Shown: positions 1-6,760, counted from the first letter of the stretch. The stretch: 7,856 nt of DNA from Pseudomonadota bacterium (GCA_023393575.1 JAEWKX010000205.1:1-7856), one strand, 5' to 3'. The notes: generated from the letters alone by a model not told the origin. A program made the numbers and translations.

Positions 1-241
1 CCCGTTGCAGCAACAGCCAGGAGGCCATCTGCATCAGCCGGGTCGTCAGGCGCATGGATTCGGCGGCGTAGAGGACGGATGCCAGGCGCGGCAGTACCTT
101 GGAGGCGGCGCGGCCCGGACCGTCGAGATAGCTCGCCGTCTCCTCAACGAGTGCCATGCCTTCGGCGTAGAGCGCCTTGAACTGCGATGAGGCTGCAGCG
201 CGACCCGCAAAATTTACGGTGTTCAGTCCGTGTTCCGACAT
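1..241 (-). CDS. rcdA: RcdA-like DUF1465 protein, CtrA-degradation adaptor (partial, N-terminal 80 residues)
   Basis: The frame reads MSEHGLNTVNFAGRAAAASS-like sequence and runs open to the left edge, so only the first 80 codons are present. It contains a helical region (EETASYLDGPGR, then LYAAESMRLTTRLMQMASWLL) that I recognise as the start of the DUF1465 family. The founder, Caulobacter RcdA (about 175 residues), is a cytoplasmic adaptor that helps deliver the cell-cycle regulator CtrA to ClpXP. I chose the ATG at 241 because an AGGA sits 8 nt upstream; an in-frame ATG at 250 directly follows that AGGA and is too close. The gene is separated from the upstream minus-strand genes by an intrinsic terminator (400-426), so it needs its own promoter in 242-399, where a perfect CtrA box lies. 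Family assignment is from memory of sequence features; the C-terminal half cannot be seen. Confidence 0.82.
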   Translation of the reverse strand, partial: MSEHGLNTVNFAGRAAASSQFKALYAEGMALVEETASYLDGPGRAASKVLPRLASVLYAAESMRLTTRLMQMASWLLLQR

Positions 242-358
242 GACGATCATCCTGCTAACGCATCACAATACAGGCAATGACCACGGAAGAAGAAAGTTCC
301 GAGGCGCCTCTTGCTGAAGTTAAGATGGGGTTTATAGCCGGAATCCGCAAGCCGTTTC

Positions 359-373
359 TTAAGGAAGGGTTAA
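359..373 (-). promoter_or_regulatory. CtrA box upstream of rcdA
   Basis: A perfect TTAA-N7-TTAA motif is present; on the minus strand it reads TTAACCCTTCCTTAA. This matches the full CtrA recognition site of alphaproteobacteria. It ends 117 bp upstream of the rcdA start and lies just downstream of the terminator at 400-426, so it belongs to rcdA and not to the preceding unit. A half site (TTAA at 320-323, CTTAAC on the minus strand) lies closer to the gene, and a TATAAA occurs between them at about 331-336. Binding is inferred from the motif alone. Confidence 0.6.
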
Positions 374-399
374 TACCCACATCTTTGAAAGCGCAGGGG

Positions 400-426
400 A
401 AAAAGAAGAGCCGCAGACGCGGCTCT
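400..426 (-). terminator. Rho-independent terminator, minus strand
   Basis: Perfect 8-bp stem AGAGCCGC / GCGGCTCT with a 4-nt loop (407-426), followed on the minus strand by TCTTTTT. On the plus strand the hairpin is followed by a sequence without a T tract, so it acts leftward. It would end the MFS-DUF1192 transcript and any transcript starting at the CtrA box at 523-537. Confidence 0.82.
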
Positions 427-502
427 CAAGGTAAAACAGGGAGAAAGTCAGACCTATTCGCCACGTGGTGAAATCGGCTGAATCCAGGAAGCCCGGATGT
501 CG
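400..502 (-). ncRNA. Candidate small RNA of about 100 nt with three stem-loops
   Basis: No convincing gene lies between rcdA and DUF1192, yet the minus strand shows a full small-RNA architecture. A CtrA box at 523-537 could drive it. Hairpin 1 (482-498) is ATCCGGG-CTT-CCTGGAT, 7 bp including one G-U pair. Hairpin 2 (about 449-480) is imperfect, built around TTC/GAA and CC/GG pairs flanking ACGT, with a CAG/CTG base. A C/U-rich linker predicted unpaired (about 427-448, with TTTCTCCC) could pair with Shine-Dalgarno sequences. Hairpin 3 (407-426) is the strong terminator with a U tract. The 5' end near 502 is inferred; no clear -10 was found. Size and three-stem form resemble the rhizobial cell-cycle sRNA EcpR1 as I remember it, but I could not align them. 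The alternative is a plain 3' UTR of the DUF1192 transcript, or a 3'-UTR-derived sRNA. Confidence 0.5.
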
Positions 503-522
503 ATCATCATCTACGTTAATGA

Positions 523-537
523 TTAACAGCCGGTTAA
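523..537 (-). promoter_or_regulatory. CtrA box in the rcdA-DUF1192 intergenic region
   Basis: A second perfect TTAA-N7-TTAA site (minus strand TTAACCGGCTGTTAA), with a third TTAA at 516-519 giving an adjacent CATTAAC half site. It lies about 20-25 bp upstream of the inferred 5' end of the small-RNA candidate, which is the usual place for CtrA to act at a -35 region. No protein gene starts downstream of it on either strand within a reasonable distance: to the right lies the 3' end of DUF1192. Confidence 0.58.
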
Positions 538-576
538 AAGCAGAAATGATTTACTTTAAATTCCCGATTAGTGACT

Positions 577-768
577 TTAGGATTTGAAGAGACCATCGGC
601 AGCACGACGTCCGGCCGCCTTCTTCTGCTTTTCCTCCTCCAGGCGCCGGATCTCGACCTGCAGAAATGCGATCCGCTCGGCAAGGTCCTCCACCGAAAGG
701 GCGCTGAGATCGCTCCCGATCTCGTGGGAAGCTGGCTTCCTTGGCCGAGCTTCATCGAAGAAGGTCAT
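577..768 (-). CDS. DUF1192 family small protein
   Basis: A 63-residue protein. The conserved part is residues 22-45, LSALSVEDLAERI followed by FLQVEIRRLEEE, a short amphipathic helix likely to form a coiled coil, with a basic Lys/Arg-rich tail (47-55). This matches the DUF1192 family, common in Rhizobiales and of unknown function; no signal peptide or membrane segment is seen. Its ATG (768-766) overlaps the TGA of the MFS gene as ATGA, so translation is probably coupled and both are on one transcript. The pairing of DUF1192 with DUF1465/rcdA next door appears recurrent in this order as far as I recall, but no functional link is shown here. Confidence 0.85.
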   Translation of the reverse strand: MTFFDEARPRKPASHEIGSDLSALSVEDLAERIAFLQVEIRRLEEEKQKKAAGRRAADGLFKS

Positions 769-2045
769 GGCGACGGGCTCTCCTGTGCCTGGTCGGCGGC
801 GCCTTCGGTGGACGCCCGCGGATTAAGCAGCAGGCTCTCGGGCGTCGTCAAGGAGGGAGCGAGAGCGGGCGAGCCGGCATAGCTGTCGCGATCCTCGGGA
901 GGGACCGGCGCCCGCCTGCGGCTGCGGAAGATGGCATAGGCGGTGACCATGATGTGGGAGAGCGCCGTCACGGCGAAGAGCGCGTGCGGCCCGAGCCAGG
1001 TCATGACGGGGCCGCCGAGCGTCGGCCCGATGATGGTGCCGATCCCGAAGAGCAGCAGGAGGCCACCCGACACCTTCACGAAATCCTCCGATGACGCATG
1101 GTCGTTGGCGTGTGCCACGGCGATCGGATAGAGCGCGTTCGCCGCCGCGCCGTAGGTGGCGACGAGAATGATGATCGCGTAGACGTTGTGGGGCTGGAAG
1201 AGGACGAGGGCCAGTCCCGCGGCGGCGGCGAGGCCGGAGAGAGTGGCGAGCACGAAGCGGCGGTCCATGCGGTCGGACAAACGCCCCGCGGGGAACTGCG
1301 CGATCGCGCCGGCGAAGATGGTGATCGACACCATGACGGCGATCGTCGCCTCGTCGAGACCGGCGCGGGCGCCGAAGACGGCCGCCAGCGTGCCGTAGGC
1401 GCCGTTCGCCGTCCCGACCAGCAGGATGGCGACGAAGGAGACGGGCGAATTGCGGTAGAGGGCCCGCAGGTCCAGCCGTACCCGCTTCAGCGGCTGCGGA
1501 GATGCTGCCTTGGAGACGGCGGTCGGGATGATCGCCAGGCAATAGAGGATGCCGCAGATCATGAACAGGACGGGGGTCGAAATGTCGGCGAACGGCACCA
1601 TCATCTGGCCGCCGACGACGCCGAACAGGGTGATGGAGATATAGAACGAGAAGATCGCCCCGCGGCTCTCGTTGGTGGCGCGTTCGTTCAGCCAGCTTTC
1701 GATGATCATCGACGTGCCGGCGGTACAGAAGCCGGTTACGGCACGCAGGATCAGCCAGGCTGTCTGGTCCACCAGTATGCCGGTCAGCAGGACGTTGAGG
1801 CAGATGAGGGCGCCGAAGCCTGCAAAGGCCCGGACATGGCCGATGCGACGCACCAGGTTCGGTGCAACGAAGCAGCCGACGACGAAGCCAGTGGCCCAGG
1901 TCGTGCCGATCAGACCGAGGATCTCGTTCGAATAACCTTCCAGCGAGCCCCTCACCGGCAAGAGGAGGCCCTGCAACCCGTTGCCGAGAAACAGGAAGAG
2001 CGTACTGGTCAGGAGCGCCAGGATCGGGAGGAGGTTACGTCGCAT
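765..2045 (-). CDS. MFS transporter, YcaD-like
   Basis: A 426-residue inner-membrane protein with about 12 hydrophobic segments, matching the major facilitator superfamily. Markers of the YcaD-like subgroup are ESWLNERA (116-123) after helix 4 and YPIAVAHAND (306-315) after helix 9. The MFS signature loop between helices 8 and 9 is clear (GRLSDRMDRR, 254-263), and a degenerate version occurs after helix 2 (VRRIGH, 65-70). Substrate is unknown; YcaD relatives are uncharacterised drug- or metabolite-type transporters. The C-terminal 45 or so residues (after SRRR at 375-378) are polar, Pro/Ser/Ala-rich and probably disordered in the cytoplasm, longer than in most relatives. Start at 2045 follows a weak purine-rich GAAGAA. 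It is upstream of, and overlaps, the DUF1192 gene. Confidence 0.85.
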   Translation of the reverse strand: MRRNLLPILALLTSTLFLFLGNGLQGLLLPVRGSLEGYSNEILGLIGTTWATGFVVGCFVAPNLVRRIGHVRAFAGFGALICLNVLLTGILVDQTAWLILRAVTGFCTAGTSMIIESWLNERATNESRGAIFSFYISITLFGVVGGQMMVPFADISTPVLFMICGILYCLAIIPTAVSKAASPQPLKRVRLDLRALYRNSPVSFVAILLVGTANGAYGTLAAVFGARAGLDEATIAVMVSITIFAGAIAQFPAGRLSDRMDRRFVLATLSGLAAAAGLALVLFQPHNVYAIIILVATYGAAANALYPIAVAHANDHASSEDFVKVSGGLLLLFGIGTIIGPTLGGPVMTWLGPHALFAVTALSHIMVTAYAIFRSRRRAPVPPEDRDSYAGSPALAPSLTTPESLLLNPRASTEGAADQAQESPSP

Positions 2046-2096
2046 TGTTCTTCAGCTTCTTCCGTCCAGCAGGAGTGCCTTTGGAGAGGACACTGG

Positions 2097-2120
2097 ATTA
2101 TATGTTGCGTCTACCGTCAA
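2097..2120 (-). promoter_or_regulatory. Possible promoter of the MFS-DUF1192 unit
   Basis: The minus strand has a perfect TATAAT (plus 2097-2102) 51 bp upstream of the MFS start. A TTGACG (plus 2115-2120) lies upstream, but only 12 nt separate them, too short for a standard sigma-70 pair, so only the -10 should be trusted. Confidence 0.3.
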
Positions 2121-2234
2121 TCGAGGATTAACGGGCGGTCAGAAACGCGCCGGCCTTATCCGATTCGGCGCGATGCAACTGGTGGCGGGCAAAGATGTCC
2201 AGCCTGTGACGGACCTGGATCCGCGGAGAAAGTC

Positions 2235-2396
2235 ATGTCCAAGGCAATCGGCCTGCTTCTTGTCCTGGCGATGCTGGTGCACATCATCCGGCCGCTCGGC
2301 CTGCCGGGCTTGAAGCGCAGGGCGGATTTCTGGAAGGTCGCCGTGGCGGCCATCGTCATCTGGTCGGTGACGCTGCTGATCAGGGATTTTTCCTGA
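2235..2396 (+). CDS. Small two-helix membrane protein, 53 aa, unknown function
   Basis: The protein starts MSKAIGLLLVLAMLVHIIRP and ends TLLIRDFS. It has a hydrophobic helix at 4-18, a short loop with GLPGLKRRADFW (22-33), and a second helix at about 34-49, predicted to be a hairpin in the inner membrane with the basic KRR in the loop. The start at 2235 is preceded by GGAG (2225-2228) at good distance, and the stop is followed 16 bp later by a terminator hairpin. The same frame is open far to the left through the antisense of the MFS gene, but that part is low-complexity Arg/Glu/Gly-rich and is not real. I recall similar short membrane proteins in Rhizobiaceae but know no function. It is divergent from the MFS gene and convergent with fba. 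Confidence 0.68.
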   Translation: MSKAIGLLLVLAMLVHIIRPLGLPGLKRRADFWKVAVAAIVIWSVTLLIRDFS

Positions 2397-2412
2397 GGAT
2401 ATCCGGAACGAC

Positions 2413-2440
2413 AAAGCCGCCCCGTTGCCGGAGCGGCTTT
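2413..2440. terminator. Bidirectional terminator between the small membrane protein gene and fba
   Basis: 8-bp stem AAAGCCGC / GCGGCTTT, extended after one mismatch by CC/GG around a short loop. On the minus strand it is followed by TTTGTCGTT, serving fba (stop at 2513); on the plus strand the stem ends in TTT, serving the 53-aa gene (stop at 2396). T tracts are short on both sides. Confidence 0.6.
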
Positions 2441-2512
2441 GGATGACGGGGACAAAATGTCCCTGGCCGGCGGCGACGTCTTCGTCTTCCGGCCGCAGGC
2501 CCTCAATCCGCG

Positions 2513-3409
2513 TCAGGCCTTGTCGACGCTTGCGGCGTAGATCTGATCTATCGTTTCGGCCAGGCTCGCGTTGAACTCGGCATCGCTCATCGTGACGCGC
2601 AGCTTTTCCGTCAGTGCGCGCGAGAAGCTTGCGATCATGCCACGGTTGTGGCTGAGCTTTTCGCAGGCGTCTGCGGTGCTGTAACCCCCGGAAAGGGCGA
2701 CAACGCGAACGACCGACTTGTGGGCGACCAAGGGCGCGTAGAAATCGGAGACGGTCGGGATCGTCAATTTCAGCATGACGGCTTCGCCTTCCGGAAGCTT
2801 GTCGAGCTGCCCGGCGATCTCGTCCCGAAGAATGGCTTCGGCTTCACCCTTTGTCGGGCTCTTGATGGAGACTTCAGGCTCCACGATCGGCACGAGGCCG
2901 TGGCCGATGATCTGCCGCGCCACCTCGAACTGCTGCTGCACGACGGCGGCAATCCCCGCCCTGTCGGCGTGGCCGATCACCGAGCGCATCTTGGTTCCGA
3001 ATATACCCTTATCCCGGCCGCGGACCAGAAGAGCATCCAGTTCCGGCATAGGCTTCATCATCTGGACGCCGTTCTCCTCAGCATCGAGACCCTTGTCGAC
3101 CTTGAGAAAGGGCACGACGCCGCGCTTTTCCCAGAGATAGGACGGAACAGCCTGACCATCCACATCGCCGTCCATGGTCCGCTCGAACAGGATAGCGCCG
3201 ACGACCTTGTCGCCCGTAAACGCCGGCGCGCTCATGATGCGGACGCGCATGGCATGCATCAGGCGGAACATCTCCTCGTCGCCCTGGTACTCGGATTCGG
3301 AGATGCCGTAGAGACCCAACGCTTTAGGTGTCGAACCGCCGCTTTGATCCAGCGCCGCGATGAAACCGGGCGCTGAGCTGATCTTGTTCAACATCTTCGC
3401 GTCCACCAT
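2513..3409 (-). CDS. fba: Class I fructose-bisphosphate aldolase
   Basis: A 298-residue cytoplasmic enzyme cleaving fructose-1,6-bisphosphate to dihydroxyacetone phosphate and glyceraldehyde-3-phosphate (EC 4.1.2.13), reversible in gluconeogenesis. It is of the Schiff-base class I type: VMLKLTIP (211-218) carries the probable lysine, K214. Other active-site blocks are ALDQSGGSTPKAL (19-31), GTKMRSVI (138-145), VEPEV (176-180) and the phosphate-binding ALSGGYS (238-244). Length is that of the short bacterial class I enzymes (about 295 residues). No class II zinc motif is present. Start at 3409 is well supported by AGGAG 6 nt upstream. It lies 220 bp downstream of pgk with a palindromic operator-like site between them, so it may be transcribed both from its own promoter and by read-through. 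Confidence 0.95.
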   Translation of the reverse strand: MVDAKMLNKISSAPGFIAALDQSGGSTPKALGLYGISESEYQGDEEMFRLMHAMRVRIMSAPAFTGDKVVGAILFERTMDGDVDGQAVPSYLWEKRGVVPFLKVDKGLDAEENGVQMMKPMPELDALLVRGRDKGIFGTKMRSVIGHADRAGIAAVVQQQFEVARQIIGHGLVPIVEPEVSIKSPTKGEAEAILRDEIAGQLDKLPEGEAVMLKLTIPTVSDFYAPLVAHKSVVRVVALSGGYSTADACEKLSHNRGMIASFSRALTEKLRVTMSDAEFNASLAETIDQIYAASVDKA

Positions 3410-3527
3410 ATCTTACTCCTATCCCTAAAATGGCGCGATATGCGCTCACCTGTTCGTTCATGTCCCGCAAGGCTTGAATGGCCGATAACAGATGTAGGGC
3501 AGAAGTAAATCCGCGGCTAAATGACTG

Positions 3528-3554
3528 AAACGATTGAAATGCTTTCAATCGTTT
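3528..3554. promoter_or_regulatory. 27-bp perfect palindrome upstream of fba, probable operator
   Basis: Arms AAACGATTGAAA and TTTCAATCGTTT (12 bp each, perfect) flank TGC. The palindrome lies 118 bp upstream of the fba start and 75 bp after the pgk stop, in an AT-rich stretch that stands out from the GC-rich surroundings. It lacks a T tract and GC-rich stem, so it is not a typical terminator. The form suggests binding of a dimeric repressor or activator; the regulator is not identifiable from sequence. LacI- or GntR-type control of glycolytic genes is a reasonable guess only. Confidence 0.55.
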
Positions 3555-3586
3555 AAAACATCTAAATAATTTAAAGGCTGTTGACG

Positions 3587-3617
3587 AAGGCGCGGAGACT
3601 CCTACCTCACGCGCCTT
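3587..3617 (-). terminator. Weak hairpin after pgk
   Basis: Inverted repeat AAGGCGCG / CGCGCCTT with a 15-nt loop, 13 bp after the pgk stop. On the minus strand it is not followed directly by a T run (TTTAAATTATTT comes about 12 nt later). It may attenuate transcription between pgk and fba or protect the pgk mRNA end; a true terminator is uncertain. Confidence 0.35.
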
Positions 3618-3629
3618 TCAGGTTCCTCG

Positions 3630-4826
3630 TTACCTTGCCAGGACGGCCACGCCGGGCAGTTCCTTGCCTTCCATCCATTCGAGGAAAGCGCCGCCGGCGG
3701 TGGAGATGTAGGTAAAATCGTCCGCGACGCCGGCATGGTTGAGAGCAGCAACGGTGTCTCCGCCGCCGGCGATCGACACCAGCCTGCCGGCGCGTGTCCG
3801 CTCCGCCGCATGCTTCGCCGCAGCAACGGTCGCGGCGTCGAACGGCGGGATCTCGAACGCACCGAGCGGGCCGTTCCAGACCAGCGTCTGGGCCTTGGAG
3901 ATCCACTCGTTCACCTTCTCGATCGACCTCGGCCCGACATCGAGCATCATCGTGTCCGCCGGGATCGCATCGATGCCCACGACCTCGCTGTCGGCCCCTG
4001 CCTTGAATTCGCGGGCGACGACACCGTCGACGGGAAGCACGATCGTGCAGCCGGATGCCTCGGCCTCGACCATGATGTTCTTCGCCGTCTCCGCGAGATC
4101 ATGCTCGCATAGCGACTTTCCGACGGAGATGCCGCGAGCCGCTACGAAGGTATTCGCCATGCCGCCGCCGATCACCAGCGCATCCACCTTCTTCACGAGG
4201 TTCATCAGCAGGTCGATCTTGGTGGAGACCTTGGCACCGCCGACGATGGCGACGACCGGACGGGCAGGGTTGCCGAGGCCCTTTTCCAGAGCCTCCAGTT
4301 CCGCCTGCATCGTGCGGCCTGCATAGGAAGGCAGGTGATGGGCGAGCCCCTCTGTCGATGCGTGCGCACGATGTGCCGCGGAAAAGGCATCGTTGACGTA
4401 GATGTCGCCGTTCTTCGCCAGTGCCGTGGTGAAATCCGGATCGTTCTTTTCCTCGCCCTTGTGGAAGCGCGTATTTTCCAGAAGCAGGATATCGCCGTCC
4501 CGCATGCGGGCGATCGCCTCCTCGGCGCGCGTACCGATGCAGTCGGAGGCGAACATGACCGCATGGTCCAGCACCTGCTCGACGGCCGATGCGATCGCCG
4601 ACAACGACATATCCGGCACCACAGCCCCTTTCGGACGGCCGAAATGGGCCAGCAGGATCACTTTCGCGCCCTTGTCCGAAAGTTCGGTGATGGTCGGCGC
4701 GACGCGTTCGATACGGGTCGCATCCGTTACCTTGCCATCAGCCACGGGCACGTTCAGATCGACGCGCAGGAGCACGCGCTTCCCGGCGATATCGGTGAGG
4801 TCGTCAAGAGTCTTGAAAGCAGGCAT
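3630..4826 (-). CDS. pgk: Phosphoglycerate kinase
   Basis: A 398-residue cytoplasmic enzyme transferring phosphate from 1,3-bisphosphoglycerate to ADP in glycolysis (reverse in gluconeogenesis; EC 2.7.2.3). It is full length for bacterial PGK. N-domain substrate-binding blocks: RVDLNVP (21-27), HFGRPKG (61-67), [10 protein letters not shown] (117-126), DAFSAAHR (146-153). Hinge and C-domain nucleotide blocks: GGAKVSTK (196-203), GGGMANTF (220-227), WNGPLGAFE (317-325), GGGDT (354-358), STAGGAFLE (375-383). The ATG at 4826 starts [10 protein letters not shown], the expected PGK N terminus, with GAGGA 8 nt upstream. The frame is open far upstream of this ATG, but that part overlaps the antiporter gene in another frame and is spurious. 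It is preceded by a possible promoter (4861-4888) and followed by fba. Confidence 0.97.
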   Translation of the reverse strand: MPAFKTLDDLTDIAGKRVLLRVDLNVPVADGKVTDATRIERVAPTITELSDKGAKVILLAHFGRPKGAVVPDMSLSAIASAVEQVLDHAVMFASDCIGTRAEEAIARMRDGDILLLENTRFHKGEEKNDPDFTTALAKNGDIYVNDAFSAAHRAHASTEGLAHHLPSYAGRTMQAELEALEKGLGNPARPVVAIVGGAKVSTKIDLLMNLVKKVDALVIGGGMANTFVAARGISVGKSLCEHDLAETAKNIMVEAEASGCTIVLPVDGVVAREFKAGADSEVVGIDAIPADTMMLDVGPRSIEKVNEWISKAQTLVWNGPLGAFEIPPFDAATVAAAKHAAERTRAGRLVSIAGGGDTVAALNHAGVADDFTYISTAGGAFLEWMEGKELPGVAVLAR

Positions 4827-4860
4827 CGGATGAATCCTCGTCGGAACATGATCGTGGGGG

Positions 4861-4888
4861 ACCATACTATTCCTGATGCTCCGCGCAA
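4861..4888 (-). promoter_or_regulatory. Possible pgk promoter
   Basis: On the minus strand TTGCGC (4883-4888) and TATGGT (4861-4866) are separated by 16 nt, in the 89-bp gap between the antiporter and pgk. The predicted start would leave a leader of about 28 nt carrying GAGGA. The match is moderate, and read-through from the antiporter gene is equally possible, as no clear terminator is seen between them. Confidence 0.35.
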
Positions 4889-4915
4889 GGCGCGGTTGGC
4901 CCCGGCCCGCCGAAC

Positions 4916-6760
4916 CTATTCGGTGCTTCGCGCTTCCACTCCGCCCGGCTTTACCGGCTTGCCGCGATAGTGCCGCAGGCGATCGCGCACGCGGTGGGCG
5001 ATCTCGCGCATATTGATGAAGATCGGCAGATCCGTCGCCGGCTCGACCGGCTCCAGCGAGATCCCGATGCTGCGAACGGCGTCCTGATCGTCGAGATCGC
5101 GGACGATCAATACGACGGAGCCGAAACGGACCCGATCGGCATATTCCGCCTTGCCGCCCGACCGATGTCTGACCAGCTCGGCGATGGTCATGGCCCTCTC
5201 GGCCGACGAGAGCAGCCCCGGTCCATAGGCCGCGTCCAGTTCCGCAGCGGGACGCGACGGGGAGACGGTGAAGATCCCGAAGAAGTCCTCGTCGTCTGCT
5301 TCCACGGGAATGCGGCTTGCGAACAGGCGGTCGAGCAGCCTCATATATGTCGGGGTTACGAAAAGGTATATCTGGTCGCCCTCCTGCAAGCGCCCGGCAT
5401 ACTGGTAGCGCATGCTCTTGCCGTCCCGAATCACGAGCGACGGCATCGCCCATCGCGGGATGCGCTCGCCCCGCAAGACCGGACTGTCCTTCATGACGCG
5501 GTACGAGACGAGCTCGTGGGTGGATTTGCCGGGCAGGTCGAGTGCAATCTTGTCGATCTCGCCCATCCGGGGCGGGACGATCAATCCGAGCTTCTCCGCC
5601 ACAGGCTTGATCGTCCAGCCTTGAAGCAGGAGCGACACCATCACGATGATAAAGGCGGTGTTGAAGAACAGCAGGCCGTTTTCGAGCCCTCCGATGAGCG
5701 GCATGATGGCCAGGAGGACGGAGACGGCCCCCCGAAGGCCGACCCAGGCCACGAAACCCGTTTCCTGCTGCGTGAACTGGAAAGGCATCAGGCTCAGCCA
5801 TACGGCCAGCGGCCGGGCGATGAAGACGAGGAAAAGGGCCAGCGCCACCGCGGGCAGAAGGATGGACGGAAACTGCGACGGCGTCGCAAGCAGCCCGAAG
5901 ACGAGGAACATGATGATCTGGGCAAGCCATGTCAGGCCCTCGTGGAAGCGGGCGATAGATTCGCGCGCAAACATCCTGCGGTTGCCAGCGTAGATCCCCG
6001 CGACGTAAACCGCGAGGAAACCGCTGCCCCCAACCGCTCCCGTGAAGGAGAAGACCAGAAGTGCGAGCGCCAGTGCGAAGATGGGCGCCAGGCTCCGGGC
6101 GGAGGTGAACCGGTTGAGGGTCCACACGATCATCATGCCGCCCAGGAAGCCGAAGAGAATCCCGAAGGACATCTGCTTTACGAAGAGCATCAGGAAATCG
6201 GCATCAAGTCCCGCAAAACCCTCGCCGCTCGCCAGCACCTCGACGAGGGCGATGGTCAGGAAGATCGCCATCGGGTCGTTGGTCCCCGACTCGACCTCCT
6301 GGGTCGAGCGGACGTGGTCACGGATGTTGATTCCGCCGATGCGGAGCAGGAAGAAGACCGCTGCGGCATCGGTGGAACCCACGATGGAACCGAGGAGAAG
6401 GCCTTCCAGCCACGAGAAGCCGAGGAACAGCATGGCGGCGACGGCGAAGATGGAGGCCGTCAGGAGCACTCCCGCGGACGCCAGTGTGAGGGATGGCCAG
6501 GCGGCTACGCGAAAGGAATAGATCGACGTCCCGAAGCCCGAGTCGAAGAGGATGACCGCAAGGGCCAGAGAACCCAGCATGTAGGCGAGAGCGAAATTGT
6601 CGAAGGCGATCCCCAAGCCGTCGACGCCGGCGGCGAGGCCGATCGAGAGAAAGACGAGCAGCAGTGGCGCGCCGAAGCGGAAGGCGATCAGGCTGGAGAA
6701 GGCTGCCGCCAGCACGAGGATCGTGGCGACCAGCAGGAAAATATAGAAGGCCTCCACCAT
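4916..6760 (-). CDS. CPA1-type K+/H+ antiporter (NhaP2/CvrA-like) with RCK_C and CorC-like tail
   Basis: A 614-residue inner-membrane protein. Residues 1-390 form about 12-13 hydrophobic helices of a monovalent cation/proton exchanger. Ion-site motifs: GSTDAAAVF (128-136), ESGTNDP (157-163, equivalent to the ES..ND block), and [12 protein letters not shown] (340-351). A cytosolic TrkA-C/RCK_C-like domain follows (about 400-480, including [13 protein letters not shown]), then a CorC/HlyC-like transporter-associated domain (about 493-570, FFGIFTVSP to ISLEP). This architecture matches NhaP2/CvrA, which expel K+ for proton and help volume and pH control. I chose MVEAFYIF (ATG at 6760) because the first helix begins there and GGGAAGAG lies upstream; the longer start at 6820 adds a charged non-family segment. 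It sits between gap and pgk, after the gap terminator and so with its own promoter. Confidence 0.9.
   Translation of the reverse strand: MVEAFYIFLLVATILVLAAAFSSLIAFRFGAPLLLVFLSIGLAAGVDGLGIAFDNFALAYMLGSLALAVILFDSGFGTSIYSFRVAAWPSLTLASAGVLLTASIFAVAAMLFLGFSWLEGLLLGSIVGSTDAAAVFFLLRIGGINIRDHVRSTQEVESGTNDPMAIFLTIALVEVLASGEGFAGLDADFLMLFVKQMSFGILFGFLGGMMIVWTLNRFTSARSLAPIFALALALLVFSFTGAVGGSGFLAVYVAGIYAGNRRMFARESIARFHEGLTWLAQIIMFLVFGLLATPSQFPSILLPAVALALFLVFIARPLAVWLSLMPFQFTQQETGFVAWVGLRGAVSVLLAIMPLIGGLENGLLFFNTAFIIVMVSLLLQGWTIKPVAEKLGLIVPPRMGEIDKIALDLPGKSTHELVSYRVMKDSPVLRGERIPRWAMPSLVIRDGKSMRYQYAGRLQEGDQIYLFVTPTYMRLLDRLFASRIPVEADDEDFFGIFTVSPSRPAAELDAAYGPGLLSSAERAMTIAELVRHRSGGKAEYADRVRFGSVVLIVRDLDDQDAVRSIGISLEPVEPATDLPIFINMREIAHRVRDRLRHYRGKPVKPGGVEARSTE

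Noticed and set aside
461..468. CCACGTGG palindrome as a possible protein-binding site
   Set aside because: It lies at the centre of the imperfect hairpin 2 of the small RNA candidate; an 8-bp palindrome alone is weak evidence for an operator.
277..471. 64-codon plus-strand frame in the rcdA upstream region
   Set aside because: No ribosome binding site or recognisable sequence; it crosses the CtrA box and the terminator hairpin, which explain the region better.
1098..2234. Upstream part of a 432-codon plus frame antisense to the MFS gene
   Set aside because: Acidic/basic low-complexity product, antisense to a clear MFS protein. Only the last 53 codons (2235-2396) have their own ribosome binding site and helices.
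4827..6125. Long N-terminal extension of the pgk frame
   Set aside because: PGK proteins start at [10 protein letters not shown]; the extension is out of frame within the antiporter gene and has shadow composition.
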